Shown: positions 8,294-16,356 of the stretch, one piece after another | Position numbering within the stretch: position 1 is the first letter of the stretch | Layout: every line of letters begins with the position of its first letter | Source: Cognatilysobacter claricitrinus | Lineage (GTDB): Bacteria; Pseudomonadota; Gammaproteobacteria; Xanthomonadales; Xanthomonadaceae | DNA: 64,000 nucleotides | Direction of reading: 5' to 3' | Assembly (NCBI RefSeq): GCF_045866565.1 | Contig: NZ_BAAFZV010000002.1 | Span: 310,001 to 374,000 of the forward strand | Notes under the pieces: model-generated | Told to the model about the DNA's origin: nothing | The model's database searches: none | The model's input: only the letters and a program-made list of their open reading frames with translations | Translations under genes and position numbers: made by a program

Positions 8294-9934
8294 TCAGCGC
8301 TCCTGGTAGGGGAACGCGCGGGCGCTGATCGCCGCGCGCGCCGGTTCGAGGGGCGGCAGGTCCTTCAGGGCGATGTCGCGGCTGTAGCCGACGTGCCGAC
8401 CACCGCTGGCGACGACGCGGCGCGCCTGCGCTTCGAGTTCGTCGGCGGGAATCGGATGGGCGGTGTCTCCCGTATCGATCACGAACACCGTGCGATCGAG
8501 CGCCGCGGGTGACGCGGCGACGGTCGCGACCGCGCGGTCTACCTCGCGGCGCGAACCGCGTTGGTCGTGCGGCAGCATTGCGACGATGAAGTCGTAGCTC
8601 GACGCCAGCGACGGCATCTGCGCGGCGATCGGTGCCGCATCGCCCGCGGGGACGGTGATGGCGCGGACGCGCACGAGGTCGGGACGCACGGCTTTTGCGC
8701 GCGCCAGCGCGGCGGTCGGATCCGCACCGTCGCCGACCACGATGCCGTCGACAGGTTCGTTTGCGAGATCGGCGTAGGCATCGGGCGACGCAGCGGCCGG
8801 CATCCACGCGAGCACTTTCGCGCCGGAGCGCGCGCGGATGCGTGCGGCGACGTGCGCGAGCAGGTCCGAGCGCACCGACATCGCGCCGGTCGGGAACCAC
8901 GCGGCGTCGGCGCTCGTGGCGTCGAGGATGACGTGGCTGGGATGGATGCTGCGGATGCGCTCGGCGAGCGCGTCGACGTTGCTGCTGGTGGTGGTCGCGT
9001 CGGCAGCGGCGATGTCATCGAGCGACACGCGCACGACACGGATGCCGTCCAGGCGAGGATCGCGGCGCAGTTCGTACGCGAGGTCGCTGGCGCCCGCGTT
9101 CTCGACCATCACCAGCCGCGCGCCGGGGAACGCATCGTCGCCCGGGCGGGCGACGCCCGCGTAATGCAGTTCGCTGGTGCCGCTGCGGCCGTCGGGGCCG
9201 ATGATCGTCGCGAGGCCGACCGAATCGGCCGCCGCGCGTGCGGCGCCGGACACGCCGCCCACCGGCCAGACCACGATCTGCGGGCGCCGGCCGGTTGCAC
9301 GCTCGAGGCGATCCGCACTGGTCGCCAGGTCGGCGCGGATCCGCTCGCGTTGCGCGGCTTCGGTTTCGTAGCCGCTGCCGGTCCAGCGACGCGTGATCGC
9401 GGCCGGGAGCAGGTCGCCCTGCGGATCACCCGCGACGGGCATGGCGAGGTCATGGCCCTGCGACGCGACTTCGACGAGCCCGCTGGCCTGCAACGCCTTG
9501 ACGTCGCTCCAGCCGAGGAACGCACTGCGCGGCACATCGCGCATGCCGACGCGAACGGTCGCGCCCGATGCGTCGACGCGCGACGTAGGCACCGCAACAA
9601 GCGCCGGGTAGTCGAACGCGCGCAGCAGCGGAAGCGCCTGCGTGTAAGCGGACCGGTAGCCGCCGTCGAGCGTCAGCAACACGGCTTTGGGCGGCAGCGT
9701 GCCGCGGCCGGCGCGCGCGTCGCGGACGGCCTGCGCGCTGACCGGCACGTAGCCGTGTGCGCGCAACCAGTCGAGCTGCATGGCGAAGTTGCGCGTGGTG
9801 ACGGCGTCGGCATCGGGATCGCCGTCGGCAATGCGGTCGCGGATGTCATGCCAGCCGAGCACGACGAGCGCTTCCGCCGGGCGTGGAATCGCCGCGGTCA
9901 GGAGGAGTGCGAGGAATAGCGCGACCGATCGCAT
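8294..9934 (-). CDS. pgaB: PgaB-like protein with degenerate deacetylase site
   Basis: 546 residues with an N-terminal signal peptide (residues 1-22, ending PAEA), so periplasmic. The order is a polysaccharide-deacetylase fold (about 24-270) then a glycoside-hydrolase-like domain. In functional PgaB proteins the deacetylase motif is FDDGY with two histidines five apart. Here it reads LDGGY (D90, G91), and the aligned histidine positions read Q159 and A164 (ASQGHDLA). All three metal ligands are thus replaced, although the first Asp (base) is kept. In the C-terminal domain the DGILFHDD-like block reads DGIVVGDG. It is also about 125 residues shorter than E. coli PgaB. I infer a non-deacetylating, perhaps scaffolding, paralogue. 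The ATG at 9934 overlaps the pgaA stop. Confidence 0.8.
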   Translation of the reverse strand: MRSVALFLALLLTAAIPRPAEALVVLGWHDIRDRIADGDPDADAVTTRNFAMQLDWLRAHGYVPVSAQAVRDARAGRGTLPPKAVLLTLDGGYRSAYTQALPLLRAFDYPALVAVPTSRVDASGATVRVGMRDVPRSAFLGWSDVKALQASGLVEVASQGHDLAMPVAGDPQGDLLPAAITRRWTGSGYETEAAQRERIRADLATSADRLERATGRRPQIVVWPVGGVSGAARAAADSVGLATIIGPDGRSGTSELHYAGVARPGDDAFPGARLVMVENAGASDLAYELRRDPRLDGIRVVRVSLDDIAAADATTTSSNVDALAERIRSIHPSHVILDATSADAAWFPTGAMSVRSDLLAHVAARIRARSGAKVLAWMPAAASPDAYADLANEPVDGIVVGDGADPTAALARAKAVRPDLVRVRAITVPAGDAAPIAAQMPSLASSYDFIVAMLPHDQRGSRREVDRAVATVAASPAALDRTVFVIDTGDTAHPIPADELEAQARRVVASGGRHVGYSRDIALKDLPPLEPARAAISARAFPYQER

Positions 9935-12030
9935 CAGAACCCCCAGCGGTAGGCCGCTTCGAAACCGACACGGCGTTCGCGGCCGCCGTCGTACACCGGG
10001 CGTGCCCAGAACACGCCGTATTCGAACGTATGCCCCATCGCCGGGCGCCATTCCTGGCGGTAGGAAATCGCCGGCACCCAGTACGTGCCGAAGCCTTCCT
10101 GCCAGTACGGCCCGGCTTCAAGCGTGAGCCGCTGGCGCAGGTAGGCGTCGTAGTGCCGCCAGATCAGGTGGTTGAAACGGATCCCGACCGTCGTCGACGC
10201 ATCCTGCGATGGATTGAAGTAGGGCGAGTCGTCGCGCGTGCCGCGGCTGGTCCATAGCGAGCCCAGGCCTTCGATCATCAGGCGCGGATTGGTGTAGAGC
10301 CGCATGCGGCCATACGCCCACAGCTGGTCTCGGTTGTTGCCGTCGCTGTAGTCGAGGTGCTTGTAGCCCATGTCGATGGCGCCGTAATCATTCGGGCGCC
10401 AGCTGGCGGCGATGCGCCACGAGTCGGCGTCGAAGCCCGCACGGCGCGCCTGCAATGACGTGTCGACGTCGTTGGTGGCGACCTGCGCGCGCAGCGTCCA
10501 TTCGTCGTTGACGTACCACGCGCCATCGACCGTCCATGCGTCGTCGTGCTTGGGTTCTTCCGCGGTGTAACCGGACACGCGGAAACCGAAATCGCGATAG
10601 CGGTAGTCGATCGCGCCACCGATGCGGCGATAGGTCACGGTGTCGGGGTCGAAGTGCGCATCCATCGTGTCGCCGACGATGCCGAAGCGCCAGCGATAGC
10701 CCAGCAGCGGCGACCACGTTTCGTAGTTGAGGCGATGATCGCGTACGCCGAACACCGGCCCGTTGGGCGACTCGGAACTGTTGCGCCCGTTGACGAACCC
10801 GATGCGCCCCATGGGTCCGTTGCGCCACCAGATTTCGTCCTGCAGGCGCTCGGCGTGCAGGTTCTTCGGGTAGCGCTTCTGCACCTGGTCGTTCGCGGCC
10901 ATGGCCTCGTCGACGCGGCCGAGTTCGTAAAGCGCCGACACGCGCGCGATCTCCGCGTCGCGGTTGTGCGGATCCATCGTCAGCGCCATGTCGTAGTGCT
11001 CGAGCGCGGCGGTGGGATGGCCGCGTCGATACATCAGCGCACCGTAGGCGGCCTGCGTGTTGGAGCGATTCGGCCCCATGCGCACGAGCGGCTCCATGAT
11101 CTCCTGTGCGCGCGCGTTGTCGTCGCCGAACGAGATCATCTGCGCGTACGCCATCTCGGCGCGGTATCGCTTCCAGTTGGCCTGGTCGGACTCCGCGCCC
11201 GGACGTTCGATCCACGCCGGTTGCGACGCGACGAGCTTCTCCATCATCGGCAGCGCAAGATCGAAGCGTTCCTGCTCGAGGTATGCGTAGCCGAGCAGGA
11301 TCTGCGTATCGACGTCGTTCGGGCTTTCGGCCAGCGCCTTCTCCAAGGCAGCCTGCGCCTCCTTCGGACGATGCAGCGCGAGGTAGGAATCGGCAGCCGG
11401 TCCGTGTGCGTAGGCCGGCAGGTCGACGCCCTCGCGTTGCAACGCTTCGTACTCGTCGATGGTCTTCTGGTACATGCCGAGCGCGTTGGTCGCGGTCAGC
11501 GAATCCATGCGCAGGCGGGTCTGCTCCCAGCGCGTGCGATCCGGATGCGACTGCAACTCGAGCAGCGCGTCGTAGGCGCGGCGCAGCTCGGCGTTTGGAT
11601 CATCGAGATTCTCGGGATAGGCAACACCCCAGCCGATCTCATGGGCGACGCGGTCGCCCTGGATCCTGTCGCGCTCGTAGTCGGGGAAGTCGCTCGCCCA
11701 GCGGGCGCGGAGCTCGTCGGCCCTGAATGGCGCACCGACGTCGGCCAGCGTGAGCGCCTGCATCCGATACGCGACGTCGTCGCGCGGGTTGGCGGCGAGC
11801 AGGTGCTCGTAGATCGCCAGCGCGTCGGTCCACCGTTCGTCCTTGCGGGCGGCCTCGGCCTGCGCGAGCAGGTCGTCGCGCACCGCCCGGCTGGTCACGG
11901 CCGGAAGCGTGCTGACCGCACCGGATGCTGCCAGTGGGGTGCTGCCGGGCATCGGGCGGACCTGCGCCACGCCGGTCGTCCAGACGAGGGGCAGCAGGAG
12001 CGCCAGTGCATGTTTACGGAGTGGGCGCAC
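9934..12030 (-). CDS. pgaA: PgaA-like outer-membrane PNAG export porin with TPR domain
   Basis: 698 residues. A signal peptide (about 1-22, ending GVAQ) is followed by a TPR superhelix (about 50-400; repeats such as WTDALAIYEHLLAANPRDD and PNDVDTQILLGYAYLEQERFDLAL) and a C-terminal beta-barrel (about 415-698) that ends in aromatic-rich strands, finishing AAYRWGF. PgaA carries poly-GlcNAc through the outer membrane. The start is GTG at 12030; no clear ATG lies upstream in frame. First gene of the minus-strand pga operon, so the promoter should lie in 12031-12235. Confidence 0.9.
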   Translation of the reverse strand: MRPLRKHALALLLPLVWTTGVAQVRPMPGSTPLAASGAVSTLPAVTSRAVRDDLLAQAEAARKDERWTDALAIYEHLLAANPRDDVAYRMQALTLADVGAPFRADELRARWASDFPDYERDRIQGDRVAHEIGWGVAYPENLDDPNAELRRAYDALLELQSHPDRTRWEQTRLRMDSLTATNALGMYQKTIDEYEALQREGVDLPAYAHGPAADSYLALHRPKEAQAALEKALAESPNDVDTQILLGYAYLEQERFDLALPMMEKLVASQPAWIERPGAESDQANWKRYRAEMAYAQMISFGDDNARAQEIMEPLVRMGPNRSNTQAAYGALMYRRGHPTAALEHYDMALTMDPHNRDAEIARVSALYELGRVDEAMAANDQVQKRYPKNLHAERLQDEIWWRNGPMGRIGFVNGRNSSESPNGPVFGVRDHRLNYETWSPLLGYRWRFGIVGDTMDAHFDPDTVTYRRIGGAIDYRYRDFGFRVSGYTAEEPKHDDAWTVDGAWYVNDEWTLRAQVATNDVDTSLQARRAGFDADSWRIAASWRPNDYGAIDMGYKHLDYSDGNNRDQLWAYGRMRLYTNPRLMIEGLGSLWTSRGTRDDSPYFNPSQDASTTVGIRFNHLIWRHYDAYLRQRLTLEAGPYWQEGFGTYWVPAISYRQEWRPAMGHTFEYGVFWARPVYDGGRERRVGFEAAYRWGF

Positions 12031-12235
12031 GGGTCGATCCGAGGGGTGGAGTCGAAATCGGGGCTGAACGGCAACGAGTCTTCCGCCGGAGACGTGAAGG
12101 CAACGTAGGCTAAATCGAGAAACCGATCACAATTTAAGCGGACTGGGCCGACTCGCAACGCCATTGGGCGGCCGGACGGGGCACGGCCGACGAGCGGTGC
12201 GCAGGAAAAGCGGCCAAGCGGCCCGGACCGGCCGA

Positions 12236-12553
12236 TCAGGACCCTTCGGGGTCGGCGAGTTCGTTGAGGTGGTCGACCCGCTGCTTGGCGGTGTCGGCGA
12301 TCTCCGAGTCCCACGGAGACGGGCCGCGAACGACCACGTTCGGGATCACCGCGGCGGACGACTGTCGCCAGACCGAGTTGAGCGACTCGCGGTCCGGGTG
12401 CGACAGGATCAGCGCCGAGAGCATGCAGTCGTTGACCTGCGCGCGGCCGATCATGATCGCCAGGTACTGCGCCAGCAGGGACATCTGTTCCTTGAGGAAC
12501 GCGACGTCCGCCTCGAGTGCTTCGATGCGGTCCTGATCGGGCTGGTCGTCCAT
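12236..12553 (-). CDS. Hypothetical protein with short N-terminal coiled coil
   Basis: A 105-residue soluble protein I do not recognise. Residues 6-30 (DRIEALEADVAFLKEQMSL) form a heptad-like acidic helix; the rest is mixed, with VNDCMLSALILSHPDRESL. I set the start at the ATG at 12553, since the longer frame to 12829 upstream is low-complexity Arg/Pro and looks non-coding. It ends about 200 bases from the pgaA start and may have its own transcript. Confidence 0.6.
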   Translation of the reverse strand: MDDQPDQDRIEALEADVAFLKEQMSLLAQYLAIMIGRAQVNDCMLSALILSHPDRESLNSVWRQSSAAVIPNVVVRGPSPWDSEIADTAKQRVDHLNELADPEGS

Positions 12554-12776
12554 GTCAGGAGACTGACAGCCCGCGATTCTCCGCGCAGTGAAGTCGCGCC
12601 TTGGCTCGCCCTCGTTGCGTCCCGTGGCGATCGGCCGCGTCCGCTGCCGCGAGTCGTGCAGACGGGCGCGCGGTCGACGGTGACAAGCGGCACCGACGAA
12701 CGGTGCCGCATTTTGATCCGGCGCAAGCCTCGTGCGCGCGACCGGTCCATCGTCGATGCATCGACCCGGTGTGGGA

Positions 12777-13043
12777 ATGACGATGACGCCGCACCAACTC
12801 GCAGACGTGCTCGCATGGTGTGCCGGCATGGGCTACGCGATCCTGCTGGTCTGGGCGTTCGCGTGGTTGGCGATCCCCGGTGCGATCTATCGCCTGCACA
12901 GCCACTGGTTCCGACTGGAACGCTCGACGTACGACGCCCTGATGTTCGTGATGATCGGCCTGTTCAAGCTCGCGTTGCTGGTCCTGTTCGTTTTCCCGCT
13001 GATCGCGTTGTACGCGACCGGCCTGGCCGGCGGTGGCGCATGA
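12777..13043 (+). CDS. Small two-helix inner-membrane protein
   Basis: 88 residues, with two hydrophobic helices (about 11-36, WCAGMGYAILLVWAFAWLAI, and 55-80, FVMIGLFKLALLVLFVFPLI) separated by a basic RLHSHWFRLERSTYDAL loop. The arrangement resembles the DUF6868-type small membrane proteins, but this assignment is tentative. The start at 12777 (MTMTPHQL) follows a weak GGGA; a longer frame from 12732 exists. The stop overlaps the following dehydrogenase start (ATGA), so the two are coupled. Confidence 0.65.
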   Translation: MTMTPHQLADVLAWCAGMGYAILLVWAFAWLAIPGAIYRLHSHWFRLERSTYDALMFVMIGLFKLALLVLFVFPLIALYATGLAGGGA

Positions 13044-13810
13044 ACCGCGTTCGTGGTCGCGTGTGCATCGTCACCGGCGGCGCCGTCGGCATCGGCCGCG
13101 CGTGCGTGCAACGGCTGACCGAGCAGGGCGCCGCGGTCGCCATCTTCGATATGGATGAAGCAGCGGGGCACGCGTTGGCGACGGCGCTGGAACCGCGCGG
13201 CGAAGTCGCATTCTGGCGCGTCGACATCAGCCGCGAGACCGAGGTCGCAGCCGCGATCGACGCGGTGGTCGAACGCTTCGGCGCGTTGCACGTGCTGGTC
13301 AACAATGCGGGAATCGCTGGGCCCAACAAGCCGACGCACGAACTGACGGAAGACGAGTGGGACCGCGTGCAGGCGGTCAACGTAAAGGGTGTATTTCTCT
13401 GCACCAAGCACGCGATCCCGCACATGAAGCGTGCCGGCATCGGCAGCATCGTGAATCTGTCCTCGATCTATGGCCTGGTCGGTGCGCCGGACGTGCCGCC
13501 GTATCACGCGTCGAAAGGAGCCGTCCGCTTGATGTCCAAGACGGATGCGTTGCTCTACGCAGCCGACGGCATCCGCGTGAATTCGGTGCATCCGGGTTTC
13601 ATCTGGACGTCGATGGTCGAACAGCATCTGCGCGACACCGGCGCGACCGATCTCGACGCCGCGCGTCGCGACGTCGGCGCACTGCATCCACTGGGTCACA
13701 TGGGCGAGCCCGACGACGTCGCATGGGCGGTGGTCTACCTCGCGTCGGACGAATCGAAATTCGTGACCGGCAGTGAGTTGGTGGTCGATGGCGGTTACAC
13801 CGCGCGCTGA
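13040..13810 (+). CDS. Short-chain dehydrogenase/reductase
   Basis: A 256-residue classical SDR. It has the NAD(P) loop TGGAVGIG (about 13-20), NNAGIAG, the catalytic serine region NLSSIYG and the Y-x3-K pair in YHASK. An aspartate at the end of beta-2 (FDMDEA) favours NAD over NADP. It ends with the usual SELVVDGGYTAR. The substrate cannot be told from the sequence. It is coupled to the small membrane protein upstream and followed by a universal stress protein. Confidence 0.88.
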   Translation: MNRVRGRVCIVTGGAVGIGRACVQRLTEQGAAVAIFDMDEAAGHALATALEPRGEVAFWRVDISRETEVAAAIDAVVERFGALHVLVNNAGIAGPNKPTHELTEDEWDRVQAVNVKGVFLCTKHAIPHMKRAGIGSIVNLSSIYGLVGAPDVPPYHASKGAVRLMSKTDALLYAADGIRVNSVHPGFIWTSMVEQHLRDTGATDLDAARRDVGALHPLGHMGEPDDVAWAVVYLASDESKFVTGSELVVDGGYTAR

Positions 13811-13871
13811 CCCGCGCGCATCTGCATCGGCGCGGACCCGGCAGGCGAGGGCCGCGACCAAGGAGGCTGGA

Positions 13872-14708
13872 ATGCACGACGTACTGGTTCGCTCGCGTCG
13901 GATCGATGACTGGGACGACGGCGTCCGCGCGGCAACGCGCATCGCCGGGATGCTGCACGGCTCGGTGACCGCAGTGCATGTCGTACCGATCGGCGTGCCG
14001 CCGCTGTCGCCCTACGACCTCGGCATGCTCGCGGCGACGGCGGCAATGGAAATCGCCCGGCAGCGGCGCGATTGCGACGGGCGCGCCGCCGAATTCGACG
14101 CATGGGCAGCGTCGCTCGGGGTTCGCGGCACCGCATGGCTGTCGGCCGCAGGCGACGCGGCACGCGCGCTGCGGTACCTCGCCGGTTCGCACGATCTTCT
14201 GGTGGCAGGCCTCGACCGCAAATCCGATGATCCGTGGGACAGCCCGTCCGGCGTCGGGCGGCTCGCGTCGGCGACGGGCCTGCCGACGTTCGCGCTGCCG
14301 GCCGGGCATTCGGGCGAAACCGCGTTCGGCACGGTGGTGGTCGCGTGGAACGGATCGCCCTGCGCCGCCGCGGCGCTGCATTCGGCGCGACCCTTGCTGG
14401 AGCGCGCGTCGCGGGTCGTGGTCCTCGACGGCGCGGGCAGGGCGAGCGAGCCGACAATGCCCATGCTCGATCTGCACCACGTACTCGCGCGGCACAGGCC
14501 GGACGCCGAGATCCAGGCGATCGAAGCCGGGGACGGCGGCGAAGGAACCGGTGCGATGCTGCTCCGAGCGGCACGTGCGCTTGCCGCGGACATGCTCGTC
14601 ATGGGCGCCTATGGCCACGCGCGGCTTACGGAATGGGCGCTGGGTGGCGTGACCCGCCACGTGCTGTGCCATGCGGACATGCCGCTTCTGTTGCGGCACG
14701 AGCGCTGA
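13872..14708 (+). CDS. Universal stress protein, tandem Usp fold
   Basis: 278 residues, about twice a single Usp domain. The N-terminal half has a degenerate Usp fold (MHDVLVRSRR... VTAVHVVPIG). The C-terminal half carries the ATP-binding motif MGAYGHARLTEWALGG followed by VTRHVL. These cytoplasmic proteins accumulate under stress. The ATG at 13872 has a clear AGGAGG ribosome site at 13861-13866, so the longer upstream frame overlapping the dehydrogenase was rejected. A terminator follows. Confidence 0.85.
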   Translation: MHDVLVRSRRIDDWDDGVRAATRIAGMLHGSVTAVHVVPIGVPPLSPYDLGMLAATAAMEIARQRRDCDGRAAEFDAWAASLGVRGTAWLSAAGDAARALRYLAGSHDLLVAGLDRKSDDPWDSPSGVGRLASATGLPTFALPAGHSGETAFGTVVVAWNGSPCAAAALHSARPLLERASRVVVLDGAGRASEPTMPMLDLHHVLARHRPDAEIQAIEAGDGGEGTGAMLLRAARALAADMLVMGAYGHARLTEWALGGVTRHVLCHADMPLLLRHER

Positions 14709-14735
14709 TACGGCGCAGGCGCTACCGGAAAACGA

Positions 14736-14761
14736 AAAAGCCGGCGCAAGGCCGGCTTTTC
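14736..14761 (+). terminator. Terminator after the universal stress protein gene
   Basis: Hairpin AAAAGCCGGC / GCCGGCTTTT with a GCAAG loop. It is A-rich on the left and T-rich on the right, so it can also serve the convergent tRNA gene. Confidence 0.8.
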
Positions 14762-14772
14762 GATGAATTTTT

Positions 14773-14849
<77 letters not shown>

Positions 14850-14973
14850 ACAGCTGAGCCGCAAAGTCTATCGGGCGGTGAGGTTCACGACAAGGGGCGG
14901 TGAAGCTTTCCGTGGGGCCGCCGCCGCTCGCCGTTAAACTGTGACGTCCGATCCGCCCGTTCCGGGGAACCCC

Positions 14974-16356
14974 TTGATCAAGCCACGCACGCCGGCCGGA
15001 GTCCTCGAGCTCCTGCCGCCCGACCAGATCGCCTTCCAGCGGATGCTCGACGTCATCCGCCGCAATTTCGAGCGCTTCGGCTTCCTGCCGGTCGAGACGC
15101 CGGTGATGGAACTGTCGGAGGTGCTGCTGACCAAGTCCGGCGGCGAAACCGAGCGCCAGGTGTATTTCGTGCAGTCGACCGGCGCGCTCGAGAAGGCGGC
15201 CGAAGGTCTGCCCGAAATGGCGCTGCGCTTCGACCTCACCGTGCCGCTCGCGCGCTACGTCGCCGAGCACGAGCACGAGCTGGCATTTCCGTTCCGTCGC
15301 TACCAGATGCAGCGCGTCTATCGCGGCGAGCGCCAGCAGCGCGGCCGGTTTCGCGAGTTCTACCAGTGCGACATCGACGTCATCGGCAAGGACGCGCTGA
15401 GCGTCCGCTTCGACGCCGAGCTGCCCGCCACGATCCATGCGGTGTTCTCCGAACTCGACATCGGTGCATTCACCATCCATCTCAACAACCGCAAGCTGAT
15501 GCGCGGCTTCTTCGAGCAGCAGGGCGTGACCGATGCGGACCAGCAGGCCCTGGTGCTGCGTGAAGTCGACAAGCTCGACAAACGCGGCGCCGACTACGTG
15601 CGCGACACGTTGACGGGCGACGGTTTCGGCCTCGCTGCCGACGCGGTCGACCGCATCCTGCGGTTTGTCGAGATCCGCTCGACGTCGCATGCGGACGCGA
15701 TCGCGACGCTCGATCGCCTCGCGACGGAAGGTGACGTCAATGAATCGCTGGCCGCCGGCGTCGCCGAGCTGCGCGAAGTATTCGAGCTGGTGCGCGCGAT
15801 GGGCGTGCCGGAAGCGGCGTACGCACTGAACCTCTCCATCGCCCGCGGCCTCGACTACTACACGGGCACCGTCTACGAGACGACGTTGAACGACTTCCCG
15901 CAGATCGGCTCGATCTGTTCGGGCGGCCGCTACGAAAACCTCGCGAGCCATTACACCAAGTCGAAGCTTCCGGGCGTCGGCATCTCGATCGGCCTGACGC
16001 GCCTGTTCTGGCAACTGCGCGAAGCCGGTCTGCTCGCCTCGGCCGAAAGCACGGTGCAGGTGCTGGTGACGCAGATGGACGCTGCGCACCTGCCACATTG
16101 CCTCGCAGTCGCCAATGATCTGCGCCAGGCCGGGTTCAACACGGAAGTGGTGATGGAAGCTTCGAAGATCGCCAAGCAATTCCGCTACGCCGATCGCGCC
16201 GGCATCCGTTTCGTCGTCGTGCTGGGGGATGACGAAATCGCGACGAACAAGGTGACCGTCAAGGACCTTCGTCGGGAGGACCAGTTCCAGGTGGGCCGCG
16301 GGGAACTCGCATCGACCTTGCGCGTGGAACTCGCGCAGCCGGTGGTGCGCGCATGA
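14974..16356 (+). CDS. hisS: Histidyl-tRNA synthetase
   Basis: Class II synthetase charging tRNA-His. It has motif 2 (YRGERQQRGRFREFYQCDID), the histidine loops RGLDYYTGTVYE and SICSGGRYENLA, and a C-terminal anticodon-binding domain (about 365-460). Homologues begin MIKPRTP, which here corresponds to a TTG at 14974, giving 460 residues. An in-frame GTG at 14941 would add 11 residues (MTSDPPVPGNP) and cannot be excluded. The stop overlaps the start of the ammonia-lyase gene (ATGA), so the two are translationally coupled. Confidence 0.93.
   Translation: MIKPRTPAGVLELLPPDQIAFQRMLDVIRRNFERFGFLPVETPVMELSEVLLTKSGGETERQVYFVQSTGALEKAAEGLPEMALRFDLTVPLARYVAEHEHELAFPFRRYQMQRVYRGERQQRGRFREFYQCDIDVIGKDALSVRFDAELPATIHAVFSELDIGAFTIHLNNRKLMRGFFEQQGVTDADQQALVLREVDKLDKRGADYVRDTLTGDGFGLAADAVDRILRFVEIRSTSHADAIATLDRLATEGDVNESLAAGVAELREVFELVRAMGVPEAAYALNLSIARGLDYYTGTVYETTLNDFPQIGSICSGGRYENLASHYTKSKLPGVGISIGLTRLFWQLREAGLLASAESTVQVLVTQMDAAHLPHCLAVANDLRQAGFNTEVVMEASKIAKQFRYADRAGIRFVVVLGDDEIATNKVTVKDLRREDQFQVGRGELASTLRVELAQPVVRA

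Noticed and set aside
12554..12829. N-terminal extension of the hypothetical protein at 12236
   Set aside because: The extra residues are Arg/Pro/His-rich and overlap the opposite-strand membrane protein; the ATG at 12553 starts a normal coiled-coil sequence.
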